Positions 15,490-26,081 of a stretch of DNA of 31,531 nt are shown piece by piece; within the stretch, counting starts at the first letter, position 1, and every line of letters starts with the position of its first letter. Source of the stretch: CAYXVB01 sp964467785 (lineage in GTDB: Bacteria; Bdellovibrionota; UBA1018); contig CAYXVB010000023.1 of the NCBI GenBank assembly GCA_964467785.1, positions 1 through 31,531 on the forward strand. Direction: 5' to 3'. Made by a program: the position numbers and the translations under genes. Below the pieces are notes generated by a model, which was not told the origin of the DNA, did not search any database, and saw nothing but the letters and a program-made list of their open reading frames with translations.

Positions 15490-17427
15490 TCACAGCCTCA
15501 AAGCGAGGAAGATGTGCCGTCCCCGATCAAAAAGCCAGAGCCCGAGGGTCAGCCATGTCGGCAGGATCACGATGAGTGTCCAAAGAAACCAGGGAACCGG
15601 CAGGTGATAGAGACCTTGCGCTGCGATCCGCGAGCGCAGACTGATCCGGGGGTCCAGGGAGAGTCGGAGAACTTGTCCGAAATCCCGGCTGCCCGCGCGG
15701 GAAAGCGTTGAGTCGCCGAGACGGTGGCGCAGTCGGGACCAGGCGCGCTCGGGCGCGATCCGGGCCGTGGCATAACCCCAGAGACACGCGTTCCAGAGAC
15801 TGATCCAGAGCATGGGGACGGTGGCTTCGAATCCCGCGATCCAGCAGATGGCAAAGCTCAAGGTGGTAAAGGGCAGGGGCCACCAGGCGCTGGCGCTGAG
15901 TAAGATGATCGCGAGGACAAAAGGCGATTGCCCCCAGGGCTTTGTGGCGACCTGGGTTTCCCAGTGCCAGCCCGGACCGACCGCGAGCCAGTACGTGGCA
16001 ATGCCCCAGGCCGCGGCGTACGGCATCGAACCGATCCGCCGAAGTCGATGCCGGATCGCGAAGAATAGGGGCGCCGCCGGGTCAAAAAGTTTTTCCCATC
16101 GCGGCCCGAGCGCGCCATGTCGGAATGCGCTCCGCAGGCCGGGCAGAAAAGCAACCGCTCGCGCGTCGCGTGAGCTTTGAGACTCTGTCCTGTCTAGTCC
16201 CCAGTGGTTGAGCATCCATTCGGCCAGCTCGCGGATCTCTCGCCGCTCCTCCGGAGTGCGGGCTTCGCGAGTCAGGTGGGTTTCGGTATCCAGACGGAGC
16301 GCGCGGCTCGCGAGATTCGTGGACCCGATGCTGACATAGCGATCGTCCACGACGAGGATCTTGGAGTGCACGTAAATCGGGCGGGGCGGGAGCCCCGGGC
16401 GGAAAACACGGGGCGCGAGGGTTCGCAGGCGAACTCCCGCGAGTTCCGCCGCGATCTCGAGATCCCGCAACAAGCGGGCCTCGAATGCGGCCATGCGGCG
16501 GGTCGGCGAGTGAACCGACTCGAGCTCCGCGACGAGGAGCACGATCTCGAAATCGGGTCGTCCGCGCATGGCGGCGATCTTGGCGCGAAGAATGTCGTGC
16601 AGGAGCAGGGACCAATAATACTGACCTTCGAGGATGATCCGGTGTTCGGCGCTTGCGATGAGGTCGCGAAACAGGAACTCGACTTCGCGCCGCAGGCGGC
16701 GGCTGACGCCGCCCGCTTCGATATCCGTTTCGGTCCGACTGACGTAAACGAGGCGAGGGGCGGCAATGGACGCTGGATTTCCGTCCCTTGTCGTGGGAAA
16801 TGGAACGTTGCAGACGCGCCGCCAACGCTCGCCGAGCTGTTGGAGCAAGAGGTTGCAAATCGGGCCGCGGACTTCGACGGCCAAATCGTGGTAGGGGCCG
16901 TGTCGCTCGGCCTTGAGATCCAAAGAGCGTCGCGCGTCTTTGTAGAGATGTTCGGGGCTGTCCCAGCGCTCATCACAAAGATCGATACCGCCGCAAAACG
17001 CGATTTCGCCGTCCACCACACAGAGCTTTTCGTGATGCGAGGCGCCGAAGGGATGTCGGTTGTCGAAGACGAAGTGCACGCGCGGATGAATTTTTTCCCA
17101 AATCCGACCCTGCCAAAGCTCGCGTTCGGCCATGTAAAAGTACGCATGGTCCCAGATCAGAAGATAGATTTCGAGAACGGTGTTTTTTTGACAGAGGCGA
17201 ATCAGTTTATTCCGCAGAGTTTCGAAGGCCCCGGGGTCCAAGGCGTGTCCTGGGCGGGGCATCGGAAGGCGTGAGTCAATCTGCCAACCCGCGATCACCG
17301 CATGGCGTCGAGCGTTTTCCAGGACCTCGGAGACGCGCTCGTAATACGGACCGGCTTCCCAGATCTCGCGCCAATAGGTGGCTTCGGTCCGCCAGCTGTA
17401 GGAACGGCGCGACAGGCCCTCGGGCAT
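15490..17427 (-). CDS. Phospholipase D-family protein with C-terminal membrane domain
   Basis: A 645-residue PLD-superfamily protein with two HKD motifs: HHEKLCVVDG (H132, K134, D139) and VHSKILVVDD (H354, K356, D361). Each is followed by the usual glycine-rich G-G-I-D or G-S-T-N strand. The catalytic part covers about 20-420; the last 170 residues contain three to four hydrophobic segments resembling a shortened VTT/SNARE-associated (DedA-like) domain. The closest known architecture is the PLD-VTT fusion group, thought to act on membrane phospholipids, with cardiolipin-synthase-like transfer or lipid hydrolysis as alternatives. I chose ATG 17427 because GAGGT precedes it; ATG 17547 would overlap the aspS start. 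Divergent from aspS. Confidence 0.85.
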   Translation of the reverse strand: MPEGLSRRSYSWRTEATYWREIWEAGPYYERVSEVLENARRHAVIAGWQIDSRLPMPRPGHALDPGAFETLRNKLIRLCQKNTVLEIYLLIWDHAYFYMAERELWQGRIWEKIHPRVHFVFDNRHPFGASHHEKLCVVDGEIAFCGGIDLCDERWDSPEHLYKDARRSLDLKAERHGPYHDLAVEVRGPICNLLLQQLGERWRRVCNVPFPTTRDGNPASIAAPRLVYVSRTETDIEAGGVSRRLRREVEFLFRDLIASAEHRIILEGQYYWSLLLHDILRAKIAAMRGRPDFEIVLLVAELESVHSPTRRMAAFEARLLRDLEIAAELAGVRLRTLAPRVFRPGLPPRPIYVHSKILVVDDRYVSIGSTNLASRALRLDTETHLTREARTPEERREIRELAEWMLNHWGLDRTESQSSRDARAVAFLPGLRSAFRHGALGPRWEKLFDPAAPLFFAIRHRLRRIGSMPYAAAWGIATYWLAVGPGWHWETQVATKPWGQSPFVLAIILLSASAWWPLPFTTLSFAICWIAGFEATVPMLWISLWNACLWGYATARIAPERAWSRLRHRLGDSTLSRAGSRDFGQVLRLSLDPRISLRSRIAAQGLYHLPVPWFLWTLIVILPTWLTLGLWLFDRGRHIFLALRL

Positions 17428-17535
17428 GGTCCGCACCTCTGGGGCGTCACGCTGCAAGCGGCAGTCCCTTTCGAGCCCAGTCACTCGCCGGCCTTGTTTG
17501 TGGAAATGCGGGGTGTTAAGTTCAAAAATACTATT

Positions 17536-19425
<1,890 letters not shown>

Positions 19426-19427
19426 GG

Positions 19428-21104
19428 ATGGCTACCGAGTTCTCGTTCCGCACGCGGGCGCAGGCATTGGATCGCATGCCCGGTCGGGAGTATGACCTGC
19501 TCGTCATCGGGGGCGGGATCACGGGGACGGCCGTGGCCCGCGACGCCGTCACGCGCGGACTAAAGGTCGCGCTCGTCGAGCGGAGCGACTTTGCTTATGG
19601 GACCTCTTCGCGCAGCTCCAAGCTGATCCATGGGGGGCTCCGTTATCTTGAGAACTTCGAGTTCGGTCTCGTTTTCGAGGCGCTCTCGGAACGTGCTCTG
19701 CTGCTCAAGACCGTCCCGCATCTGGTCAAGCCCTTGCCGTTTTATTTTCCGGTCTACAAAACCGATTTGCACGGCCGGTTCGTCCTCGGGATGGGCATGT
19801 GGCTTTATGACCTGCTTTCGCTTTTCCGAACGCCGGGTTTCCATAAAGCGCTTTCCAGGCGGCGCATGCTCGACGCGATTCCATTTCTCAAGAAGGACGG
19901 GCTCAAGGGCGGCTTCCGTTACTTCGATGCCTCGATGTGGGACGACGTGATGGCGGTCGACATCGCGCGCTCCGCGGTCGAGGGCGGTGCCGACATCGCC
20001 AACTACGCCGAGGCGGTCGAACCGCTCTGGGACGGCCAAAGGGAGACTCAGCGCCTCGCCGGCTTCGTGGTCCGCGATCTCGAAAAGCCCGCTAGCGCCC
20101 CGATCCAGGTACGCGCCAAACGCGTCGTGATCTGCGCCGGACCCTGGGCCGACGACCTGGCCCGTCGGATCCAGCCGAGCTGGCAGTCGTGGATCAAGCC
20201 CAGCAAGGGTATTCATCTGATTTTCGATCTCAAGCGCATCCCCGTGCCGGGCGCGATGGTGATGAGCCATCCCGTCGACGGACGAATCGCCTTCGTCATT
20301 CCGCGGCCTGATTACGGTCCCGGCGTGGTGATCGTCGGCACTACCGACACGCCGACCCCGGACGATCCGGACCAGGCGCGCCCGGAGGCCGGTGAGGTGG
20401 TCTACCTACTTGACCTGCTCAATCGCTATTATCCGGACCTCAAGCTCACCCGCGCTGACATCATTAGCCACTATGTGGGCGTGCGCCCGCTCATGGGCCA
20501 GAGCGGTGTGGGGGCATTGCAAAAGGTCAGCCGCGAGCACCATATCGACTTCGGTCCCGGCGGCTGCGTGCTCGTTGCCGGGGGCAAGTACACCACTCAT
20601 CGACGTATGGCCGAGGAAATAGTCGACTTCGCGCTCAAAGGCGCCGAAATGAGCGATGTCGCTGCCAAAGCAAAGCCGCCCCAGACCAGGCCCGCGGCTA
20701 ATCCGGCCGCGCTGCCGGTAGCGATCGGTTTTGCGCAGGTCCGCGCCGGCAACGAGGGCATCGAGCTGCCCCAAAAACTCCTCGATCGTTATGGCTCCGA
20801 TGCGCTCGAAATCGCCCGCGAAGCCAAGCTGGATCCGCTTGCCCGCGAAAAGTCCGACCCCGAGGGTTTTCCTTGTCTCGTCTCGCAGCTTCGCTTTGCG
20901 ATCCGCCACGAGATGGCGGTGCATCTCGAGGACTTTTATCTTCGCCGTTCCGCGCTCTTTCTCTCTCGCGCCGACCACGGCCAGCCTTGGGCGGAGCTTT
21001 TGGCTCGCGCCTGGGCGCTTGAGACCGGCGGCGACGAAGCTGCGGCCCGAGCCGAAATCATCCGCCTGCAGGCGGAGTTTGCCCGGCGCTCCGAGATACT
21101 CTAG
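19428..21104 (+). CDS. glpD: FAD-dependent glycerol-3-phosphate dehydrogenase
   Basis: A membrane-associated flavoenzyme that oxidises sn-glycerol-3-phosphate to dihydroxyacetone phosphate and passes electrons to quinone. Its 558 residues contain the FAD-binding GGGITGTAVARDA (28-40), the family signature DFAYGTSSRSSKLIHGGLRY, and a C-terminal DAO_C-like domain from about 430. It is some 55 residues longer than E. coli GlpD (501), mainly in the C-terminal half. The ATG lies two bases after the aspS stop with only TGAGG upstream, so it is probably translated by coupling. No glpK, glpF or glpR is nearby, so the pairing with aspS does not suggest a glycerol operon. Confidence 0.92.
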   Translation: MATEFSFRTRAQALDRMPGREYDLLVIGGGITGTAVARDAVTRGLKVALVERSDFAYGTSSRSSKLIHGGLRYLENFEFGLVFEALSERALLLKTVPHLVKPLPFYFPVYKTDLHGRFVLGMGMWLYDLLSLFRTPGFHKALSRRRMLDAIPFLKKDGLKGGFRYFDASMWDDVMAVDIARSAVEGGADIANYAEAVEPLWDGQRETQRLAGFVVRDLEKPASAPIQVRAKRVVICAGPWADDLARRIQPSWQSWIKPSKGIHLIFDLKRIPVPGAMVMSHPVDGRIAFVIPRPDYGPGVVIVGTTDTPTPDDPDQARPEAGEVVYLLDLLNRYYPDLKLTRADIISHYVGVRPLMGQSGVGALQKVSREHHIDFGPGGCVLVAGGKYTTHRRMAEEIVDFALKGAEMSDVAAKAKPPQTRPAANPAALPVAIGFAQVRAGNEGIELPQKLLDRYGSDALEIAREAKLDPLAREKSDPEGFPCLVSQLRFAIRHEMAVHLEDFYLRRSALFLSRADHGQPWAELLARAWALETGGDEAAARAEIIRLQAEFARRSEIL

Positions 21105-21144
21105 GGGCTCTCGAGTGCCAACGGTGCGGCACCGCCGCCCCTAG
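21101..21144 (+). terminator. Hairpin overlapping the glpD stop codon
   Basis: CTAGGGGC (21101-21108) pairs perfectly with GCCCCTAG (21137-21144), enclosing a second small stem (CGGTG with CACCG at 21122-21134). The outer stem includes the glpD stop codon. There is no T-run, so termination is uncertain; it may stabilise the 3' end. Confidence 0.4.
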
Positions 21145-21194
21145 TGAGGCAGCTCAGTGAGGCGCTCCTCGGTACTGAGAACGCTTTGTGCCGC

Positions 21195-21235
21195 ATTGGG
21201 CTCATGGGACTTTTGAAAAGTCCCTTTGGCCCAAT
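21195..21235 (+). terminator. Second long inverted repeat 3' of glpD
   Basis: ATTGGGC (21195-21201) pairs with GCCCAAT (21229-21235), and inside it GGGACTTTT (206-214) mirrors AAAAGTCCC (216-224) around one base. The result is a 41-base near-palindrome. The segment AAGTCCCT recurs at 21246. No T-run follows on the plus strand, so it may be a structured 3' UTR or a protein site instead of a simple terminator. Confidence 0.4.
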
Positions 21236-21293
21236 AGGCCCTAGAAGTCCCTGCCTAAGTCTTGGACAGTCTTTGTGATGATCGACAAGGTTT

Positions 21294-21323
21294 TGAGTTG
21301 CTCTAAATTCGGGCGATATAAAA
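21294..21323 (+). promoter_or_regulatory. Candidate promoter of the DUF3943 gene
   Basis: TTGAGT (21294-21299) and TATAAA (21318-21323) are separated by 18 bases, giving a sigma-70-like promoter about 75 bases upstream of the likely start at 21400. The surrounding stretch is the most AT-rich part of the interval 21105-21399, which otherwise holds only the two hairpins and no gene. Confidence 0.45.
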
Positions 21324-21399
21324 AGCTCAGAGTATCTATGGGGTTAAGGCGCTGATGTAAAAATGCACCGACGGTATGGCGGTTGCTTTAATTCTGGTC

Positions 21400-23454
21400 A
21401 TGGCAAAGCGATTTTGGGGAACCTATTTTCTCACTCTGATGGCAGCAGGCGCGGGCTCCCTTTCAATGTTAGGGTGGAGCCAGCCGGCGTCTCAGCCAAG
21501 AGTCCTGATCACGGTCGAAAGTACGGTATCGCGAGATCGAAGCTGGGCCGCCTCCATGTGTGAAAAGGTCCTCAAAGCGGCCTCCAAGCATGTTGTTTAC
21601 GACGCCCAGTGCGCGCGTATCGACAGTTTCGAGGACTTGGTCAGCGACCCGATCGGGCGCGCCGAGCGTTCCGGAGAGTTTCGGTACCATATCCAAGTCC
21701 GCAACAGCGCGAGTGGAGTTCATAAAATCCTGATCGAGAACTGGGCTGCGCGACGCGACGAGGGAGAATTCCGGAAGTCCGGCTGGACGATCCGTTCGAG
21801 CGATCCCGCGGAGTCCTCGGCAAAGATCGCCGCCCTCGTGGGTAATCTCATGGACTATGAGAAGGACAAAGACCGCTTCAAGACTTTGCTGGTTGCCGCC
21901 GGCCTGAGCAACTCTCGACAGCTCAAGGTGGACGAAAAAGGGCGGGTCATCGACACGCGCAACCGCAAGGCGCTAGACGATGCCGAGGCGTACGACGTTT
22001 TTCTCGCCGAGAGCGAAAAGCACAAGAACTATCTCCGCGCCGCCAGCGAGGTGGCGATCTCATTTGGCGTGGCGACGGCCCATTATTGGTCCCACCAGTT
22101 GTTCGGCGTCGGTGCTTCAAATGTCAACGCTCAGGACTGGCAGTATGGAGGCAAGGAAGGGCAGGCGCGCCGCTGGAAGAACTTGGACGGAGTACGTTTT
22201 GACGACAACTCCCGCGGCATCAACGTGGGCCATGCCTTTGCGGGGATGTGGTATTATCAGCTCGCGCGCTCGAACAATCTCAGCTCGATGGAAAGCTTCC
22301 TCTACACTTTCGCCGCGTCCACCTTGTGGGAGGCCGCATCCGAGTATCGCGAGGTCATCAGCATCAACGACGAGATCATCACTCCGGTCGCAGGGATGGT
22401 GATCGGCGAGTCATTGCATCAGTTTGGCCGTTATTTTTACTCGAAGGGCACGCTCCCGGGAAAAGTGCTTTCCACGGTTTTCGATTCGCCAGCGGCCATC
22501 AATCGTCTGCTGGACTCCCGCACTCCGCGCAGCGGCAGCGCCGCGCGGGAGTACGGCTTCGAACCGGATGCTTTCGGCTTCATGGATTTCTATGTCGGGC
22601 GCGCCAACGGCAGCTCTAAAGGTGACGCTGGTCCAGCGGCCGAAGGCACCGTCCTCGGCATGCGAGGCGAGATCTTGAACATCCCGCTCTTCGAGGAGGA
22701 GGGTAAGGTCCGCCAGCTTTATACCGACACCGTTTTCACCCAGCTGCTCGTGCAGAGCACGGGCAGCGAATCCGCCACCCAGGAGTTCCAGGCGCTTTCC
22801 AAGGTCGTCTTCGCGGCTCTGCATGAAAAGAACATCGCCGAGGGTCCGGACGGCGCCAAGCGCGGTTATTCGATGTTTGTCGGCATCGCCGGCGGGGCCG
22901 AGTATAATTTGAGCGGCAAGGGGCTTCGTGATGACGAGCCGCGGGACTGGACCGCGACCGTCAACGTGGTTGGCACCACCGTGGACTACACGGTCCTGAT
23001 GCCGGGCCGGGTCAAGTTGCGTGCTGTCTTGGACGTCTATGGCGACTTCGCGATGGTCCGCTCCTATGCGATCGACGCGTTTAAAGCCGCCAATCCCGAA
23101 CTGAAAGGCATCCAGTCCGTGATCGACCAGCATGACTATTATTACGCCTGGGGGATCACCCGGGCGGCCAGCCTGACGGCGAGCCGTGGGGCATGGAGCG
23201 GCGGGATCATCGCCCGCGACAACGAGTTCACGTCCATCCAGGACCGTTCCCGCTTCAGCGAGCGCGTGACGCGCGACCTGCATCTTGAGGACTCCCGGAG
23301 GGATCGCCAGATCTGGGTTTCTTATGACGCCACCAAGAATGTGAGCGTCCGCTTCTCGGTCACCCGCAAGGAGCGCGAGGGCTCGATCGATGGCGGCCTT
23401 TCGGTGGCCGGCGCGGAGACGATCCGCATGGGAACGATCAATTACCGGTTCTGA
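21400..23454 (+). CDS. Large exported DUF3943-domain protein
   Basis: A 684-residue exported protein of unknown function. The N-terminus (MAKRFWGTYFLTLMAAGAG) is a signal peptide; an in-frame ATG at 21376 would add eight residues before it. Residues about 30-160 form a soluble segment with two cysteines. The central part (about 272-350) matches DUF3943: NVGHAFAGMWYYQLARSN, LSSMESFLYTFAASTLWEA, then SINDEIITPVAGMVIGE. The C-terminal half has alternating beta-strand patterns and ends in NYRF with a terminal Phe, typical of outer-membrane barrels. It probably resides in the outer membrane. Its stop is one base from the convergent MCE gene. Confidence 0.82.
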   Translation: MAKRFWGTYFLTLMAAGAGSLSMLGWSQPASQPRVLITVESTVSRDRSWAASMCEKVLKAASKHVVYDAQCARIDSFEDLVSDPIGRAERSGEFRYHIQVRNSASGVHKILIENWAARRDEGEFRKSGWTIRSSDPAESSAKIAALVGNLMDYEKDKDRFKTLLVAAGLSNSRQLKVDEKGRVIDTRNRKALDDAEAYDVFLAESEKHKNYLRAASEVAISFGVATAHYWSHQLFGVGASNVNAQDWQYGGKEGQARRWKNLDGVRFDDNSRGINVGHAFAGMWYYQLARSNNLSSMESFLYTFAASTLWEAASEYREVISINDEIITPVAGMVIGESLHQFGRYFYSKGTLPGKVLSTVFDSPAAINRLLDSRTPRSGSAAREYGFEPDAFGFMDFYVGRANGSSKGDAGPAAEGTVLGMRGEILNIPLFEEEGKVRQLYTDTVFTQLLVQSTGSESATQEFQALSKVVFAALHEKNIAEGPDGAKRGYSMFVGIAGGAEYNLSGKGLRDDEPRDWTATVNVVGTTVDYTVLMPGRVKLRAVLDVYGDFAMVRSYAIDAFKAANPELKGIQSVIDQHDYYYAWGITRAASLTASRGAWSGGIIARDNEFTSIQDRSRFSERVTRDLHLEDSRRDRQIWVSYDATKNVSVRFSVTRKEREGSIDGGLSVAGAETIRMGTINYRF

Positions 23455-23455
23455 T

Positions 23456-24331
23456 TCAGAAGATCTTGGCCCGAATGCCTTCCTTCTGGAGGAATTCGCG
23501 GATGTTTTTCGAGTCCAATGGCTCGAGGCGCCAAAGTAGCTCGTAGAGGAGCTTGAGCGTCTTTTCGCCCTCGGGGGAGTGGGCCTTGTCGGTCACTCGC
23601 CGGATGTCGGTGGTGATCGCGATCAAGTTGTCGGTGAGCTTGGACAGATCTGATTTGAAGATCTTGCTCTTGTCGACCCAATCGAGGGTCTTGTTGAGAT
23701 TGCCGCTGAGCTTGTAGAGCAGCTCGATCGAGCGCGAGATGTCGCCCTTGTTCTGGTTGACGAGGTCCGTGATCTTGCCCGCGAGATCGAAGCTCTGCGA
23801 GATCAGCTGGTCGATGCGAGGCGGGTCAATTCCCGCGACCGTTTCGCCCGCTTGTATCAAGGGAGTGCTCATCCGGCCTGGTGTGATCTCGACGTAACGT
23901 TCGCCGATGATGCCCGCCATGTTGATGTAAAAACGGCTGTCCTTGCGCACTCCGACCGCCGCGTCTTTGCTTACCGAAATCGTGAGCCGGAGCGGCGTGA
24001 CCGCCTGCTCATCCGTGGGCGTGTCGCTTCCGGGCTCGCTCCGCGCGACGGCTTTGGCCTCCTCCGGGGTGCGTGGCACGAAGAACTCGATCTTTTCCAC
24101 GCGCCCCACTTTGATGCCGGAAACGCGCACGGGGGAGCCGACTTCGATGCCGCCCGCGAAATTGTAAGTGACCTGGAACTTGACCGTCCGCGAGAAGGGG
24201 TTCTTGACTCCGATCACCCAGGCAAAGAGCAGAGCGACGCCGCCTGTGGCAAGGACGAGCGCGCCGACTTTGGCCTCGTTGGATAGCTTGAGGAAGGGCT
24301 TGGGGGCATGGGCTTCGCCTGGCGCGTGCAT
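23456..24331 (-). CDS. MCE/MlaD-like lipid-transport protein
   Basis: A 291-residue substrate-binding subunit of an MCE ABC transporter. After a short cytoplasmic N-terminus there is one transmembrane helix (about 23-41), an MCE domain (about 50-150) with the SPVRVSGIKVGRV strand, and a helical C-terminal region (150-291) that would form the pore-lining bundle of a hexamer. An acidic/Ala insertion lies at about 85-110 within the MCE domain. The start ATG 24331 has GGAGAAA upstream. It is the last gene of the transporter group, after a 197-base gap, and the only MCE subunit in the window. Lipid transport between inner and outer membrane is the known role of the family; direction and cargo are not readable. 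Confidence 0.9.
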   Translation of the reverse strand: MHAPGEAHAPKPFLKLSNEAKVGALVLATGGVALLFAWVIGVKNPFSRTVKFQVTYNFAGGIEVGSPVRVSGIKVGRVEKIEFFVPRTPEEAKAVARSEPGSDTPTDEQAVTPLRLTISVSKDAAVGVRKDSRFYINMAGIIGERYVEITPGRMSTPLIQAGETVAGIDPPRIDQLISQSFDLAGKITDLVNQNKGDISRSIELLYKLSGNLNKTLDWVDKSKIFKSDLSKLTDNLIAITTDIRRVTDKAHSPEGEKTLKLLYELLWRLEPLDSKNIREFLQKEGIRAKIF

Positions 24332-24528
24332 GGTTTCTCCAGTGTAGCCTAGAAAGCTGGACCACATGGAGCAAGAAACCTTGGGCGAAGAGAGGTATGG
24401 CTGTGCAATGCGTCATTTCGCGGGGCGGTCGGCATCTCCATTCCAATTCAAGTGGCGGATTTCAGACCCCGTACTTCCGACGTCGGAAGTGGACGCGGCT
24501 CTTTGGCCGTCGATCTTCACTCCATGAT
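24332..24528 (-). promoter_or_regulatory. 197-base gap before the MCE gene, with an 18-bp palindrome
   Basis: The only long gap in an otherwise overlapping gene series. A perfect palindrome, ACTTCCGACGTCGGAAGT, spans 24473-24490. A weak promoter-like TTGCTC-17-TAGGCT lies just before the MCE start on the minus strand. The palindrome could be an operator giving the MCE subunit separate control, or an RNA hairpin that sets expression stoichiometry. Confidence 0.4.
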
Positions 24529-25299
24529 CTAAAAGACGGTCGTAAACAAATAAGTCAGCGCGAAGTCGAGCGTGATAATCGTTGCCGTTTCCGCCACGAC
24601 TGCATCGGTCGTCGCGGTGCCGACCCCGTCCGCGCCGCCCTTGCACTCAAAGGCGTATGCGCACGAGATCACCGGGATCACCGCTCCGTAGACCATACCC
24701 TTGACGAGCGCGCCGGCAAGATCCTTGAATCCCACGAAGTGCCTAAGGGCGTTGATATACTCCAGCAGCGAGAAGTTGTACTGCAGCACCGCGACCGCGA
24801 TCGCAAAGGCCAGCGTGATTCCGATCGTGATCAGGGTCAAGCACGCGCCCGAGACGATCGAAGCCACGAAGCGGGGGACCACCAGATAGCGGACCGGGTC
24901 GATGCCCAAGAGCTCGAGCGCCTCGATCTGCTCGGTGACCTTCATGGTCGAAACCTCCGCGGTGATCGACGCGCCAACTTTGCTGACCAGCAGAATGGCC
25001 GGGATCGCGATTCCCAGCTCCCGAATCACGAACTGGGCGGTGAAGCCCGGGATCATTTCGACCGTGTGCAGCGCCTTGTCCATGTGCCAGGCGATCTCGT
25101 TGGTGACGATCAGTCCGGCAAAAACCGTGGTCAGCGCCACGAGCGGCAGCGATCCCACGCCGATCTGGACGATGGCGCCCATGATTTCGTCCCAGCGCGG
25201 TTTGGACGTCAACAATCCCAGGAGCGTGAGACGAAAAAGCCGGAGCACCCGCACGAACGGAGCGGGCAGCGAGGCGAAGTAGGCGATAATCGCACTCAC
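24529..25299 (-). CDS. MlaE-type ABC permease, second of two
   Basis: A 256-residue integral inner-membrane permease of the MlaE/YrbE family with about five to six hydrophobic segments. Family features are the N-terminal amphipathic helix, KVGASITAEVSTMKVTEQIEALELLGID in the coupling-helix region, and PVISCAYAFECKGGADGVG near the C-terminus. It begins at GTG 25299, overlapping the previous permease stop by four bases. The sequence differs clearly from its neighbour, so the two are paralogues likely to form a heterodimer in place of the usual MlaE homodimer. Confidence 0.92.
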   Translation of the reverse strand: MSAIIAYFASLPAPFVRVLRLFRLTLLGLLTSKPRWDEIMGAIVQIGVGSLPLVALTTVFAGLIVTNEIAWHMDKALHTVEMIPGFTAQFVIRELGIAIPAILLVSKVGASITAEVSTMKVTEQIEALELLGIDPVRYLVVPRFVASIVSGACLTLITIGITLAFAIAVAVLQYNFSLLEYINALRHFVGFKDLAGALVKGMVYGAVIPVISCAYAFECKGGADGVGTATTDAVVAETATIITLDFALTYLFTTVF

Positions 25300-26081
25300 G
25301 GGACGAGCCTCCAGATCGAATCGGCCACCTCAAGGATCAGGCCCGTCGCGAAATTGAAAATCACGATCAGCACATTGGTATGGACCGCCGCCCGGGTGAC
25401 GGCTTGGCCCACACCGCGCGCGCCGCCCGTGGCGTGATAGCCTTGGTAACAGGAGACCGAGGCGACGATCGTGCTGTAAACCCAGGCGCGGAACATGCCG
25501 CCCGCCACGGTGCCCACGTCGGTGAACCGCGGCACGCTCGCGAAGTACTGCAGCGGATTCATCCCGCAAAAAAGAGTCGCGACGATCATCGAACCCAGCA
25601 CGCTGATCATCAAGCCCATCGCCAGGAGCAGGATGCTGCCGATCGCCATGCCGAGAAAGCGCGGGACCACGATGTAGTCGATGGAGTTCGTCCCGAGGCA
25701 CTCGATCGCTTCGATCTGTTCGGTCACCCGCATCGTGCCCAGCTCGGCCGCCGTGTAAGCGCCGATCTTGCCTGCCAGCAGGAATGAGATCATTAGCGGA
25801 CCGACCTCGCGCACCACCGCTGAGGTATTGAGACCGCCCAAGAAAGTCTGGGCGTCGTACTGCGCTAGCATGTCGTTGAACTGCAGGACGATGATCGCGC
25901 CCGTGAAGATCCCCGCAAAGGCGACCGTCGGAAACGAGCGGACCGTCACCATCCAGACCTGTCCCAGCACCGGATCCAAGCTGCGGCGATGGGTCGCGGC
26001 CCTGAAGCTCGCGCGTGAGATGCGGCCAAAAAACACCGAAAAACGACCGACTTCGTGCAGGAAAGCTCCCAACCCCGTCAC
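25296..26081 (-). CDS. MlaE-type ABC permease, first of two
   Basis: A 261-residue MlaE-family permease. It has the family segment GKIGAYTAAELGTMRVTEQIEAIECLGTN and the later SVSCYQGYHATGGARGVGQAV. Its N-terminus carries the usual short amphipathic stretch (HEVGRFSVFFGRISR). It starts at GTG 26081 with a four-base overlap with the ATPase gene upstream and overlaps the second permease by four bases downstream. Together with the second permease it would form the membrane channel on which the single MCE protein sits. Confidence 0.92.
   Translation of the reverse strand: MTGLGAFLHEVGRFSVFFGRISRASFRAATHRRSLDPVLGQVWMVTVRSFPTVAFAGIFTGAIIVLQFNDMLAQYDAQTFLGGLNTSAVVREVGPLMISFLLAGKIGAYTAAELGTMRVTEQIEAIECLGTNSIDYIVVPRFLGMAIGSILLLAMGLMISVLGSMIVATLFCGMNPLQYFASVPRFTDVGTVAGGMFRAWVYSTIVASVSCYQGYHATGGARGVGQAVTRAAVHTNVLIVIFNFATGLILEVADSIWRLVP

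Noticed and set aside
24397..25437. A 346-codon plus-strand open frame across the permease genes
   Set aside because: Composition (Asp, Arg, His, Gln-rich) is that of the complement of membrane-protein codons; the minus strand holds two clear MlaE permeases.
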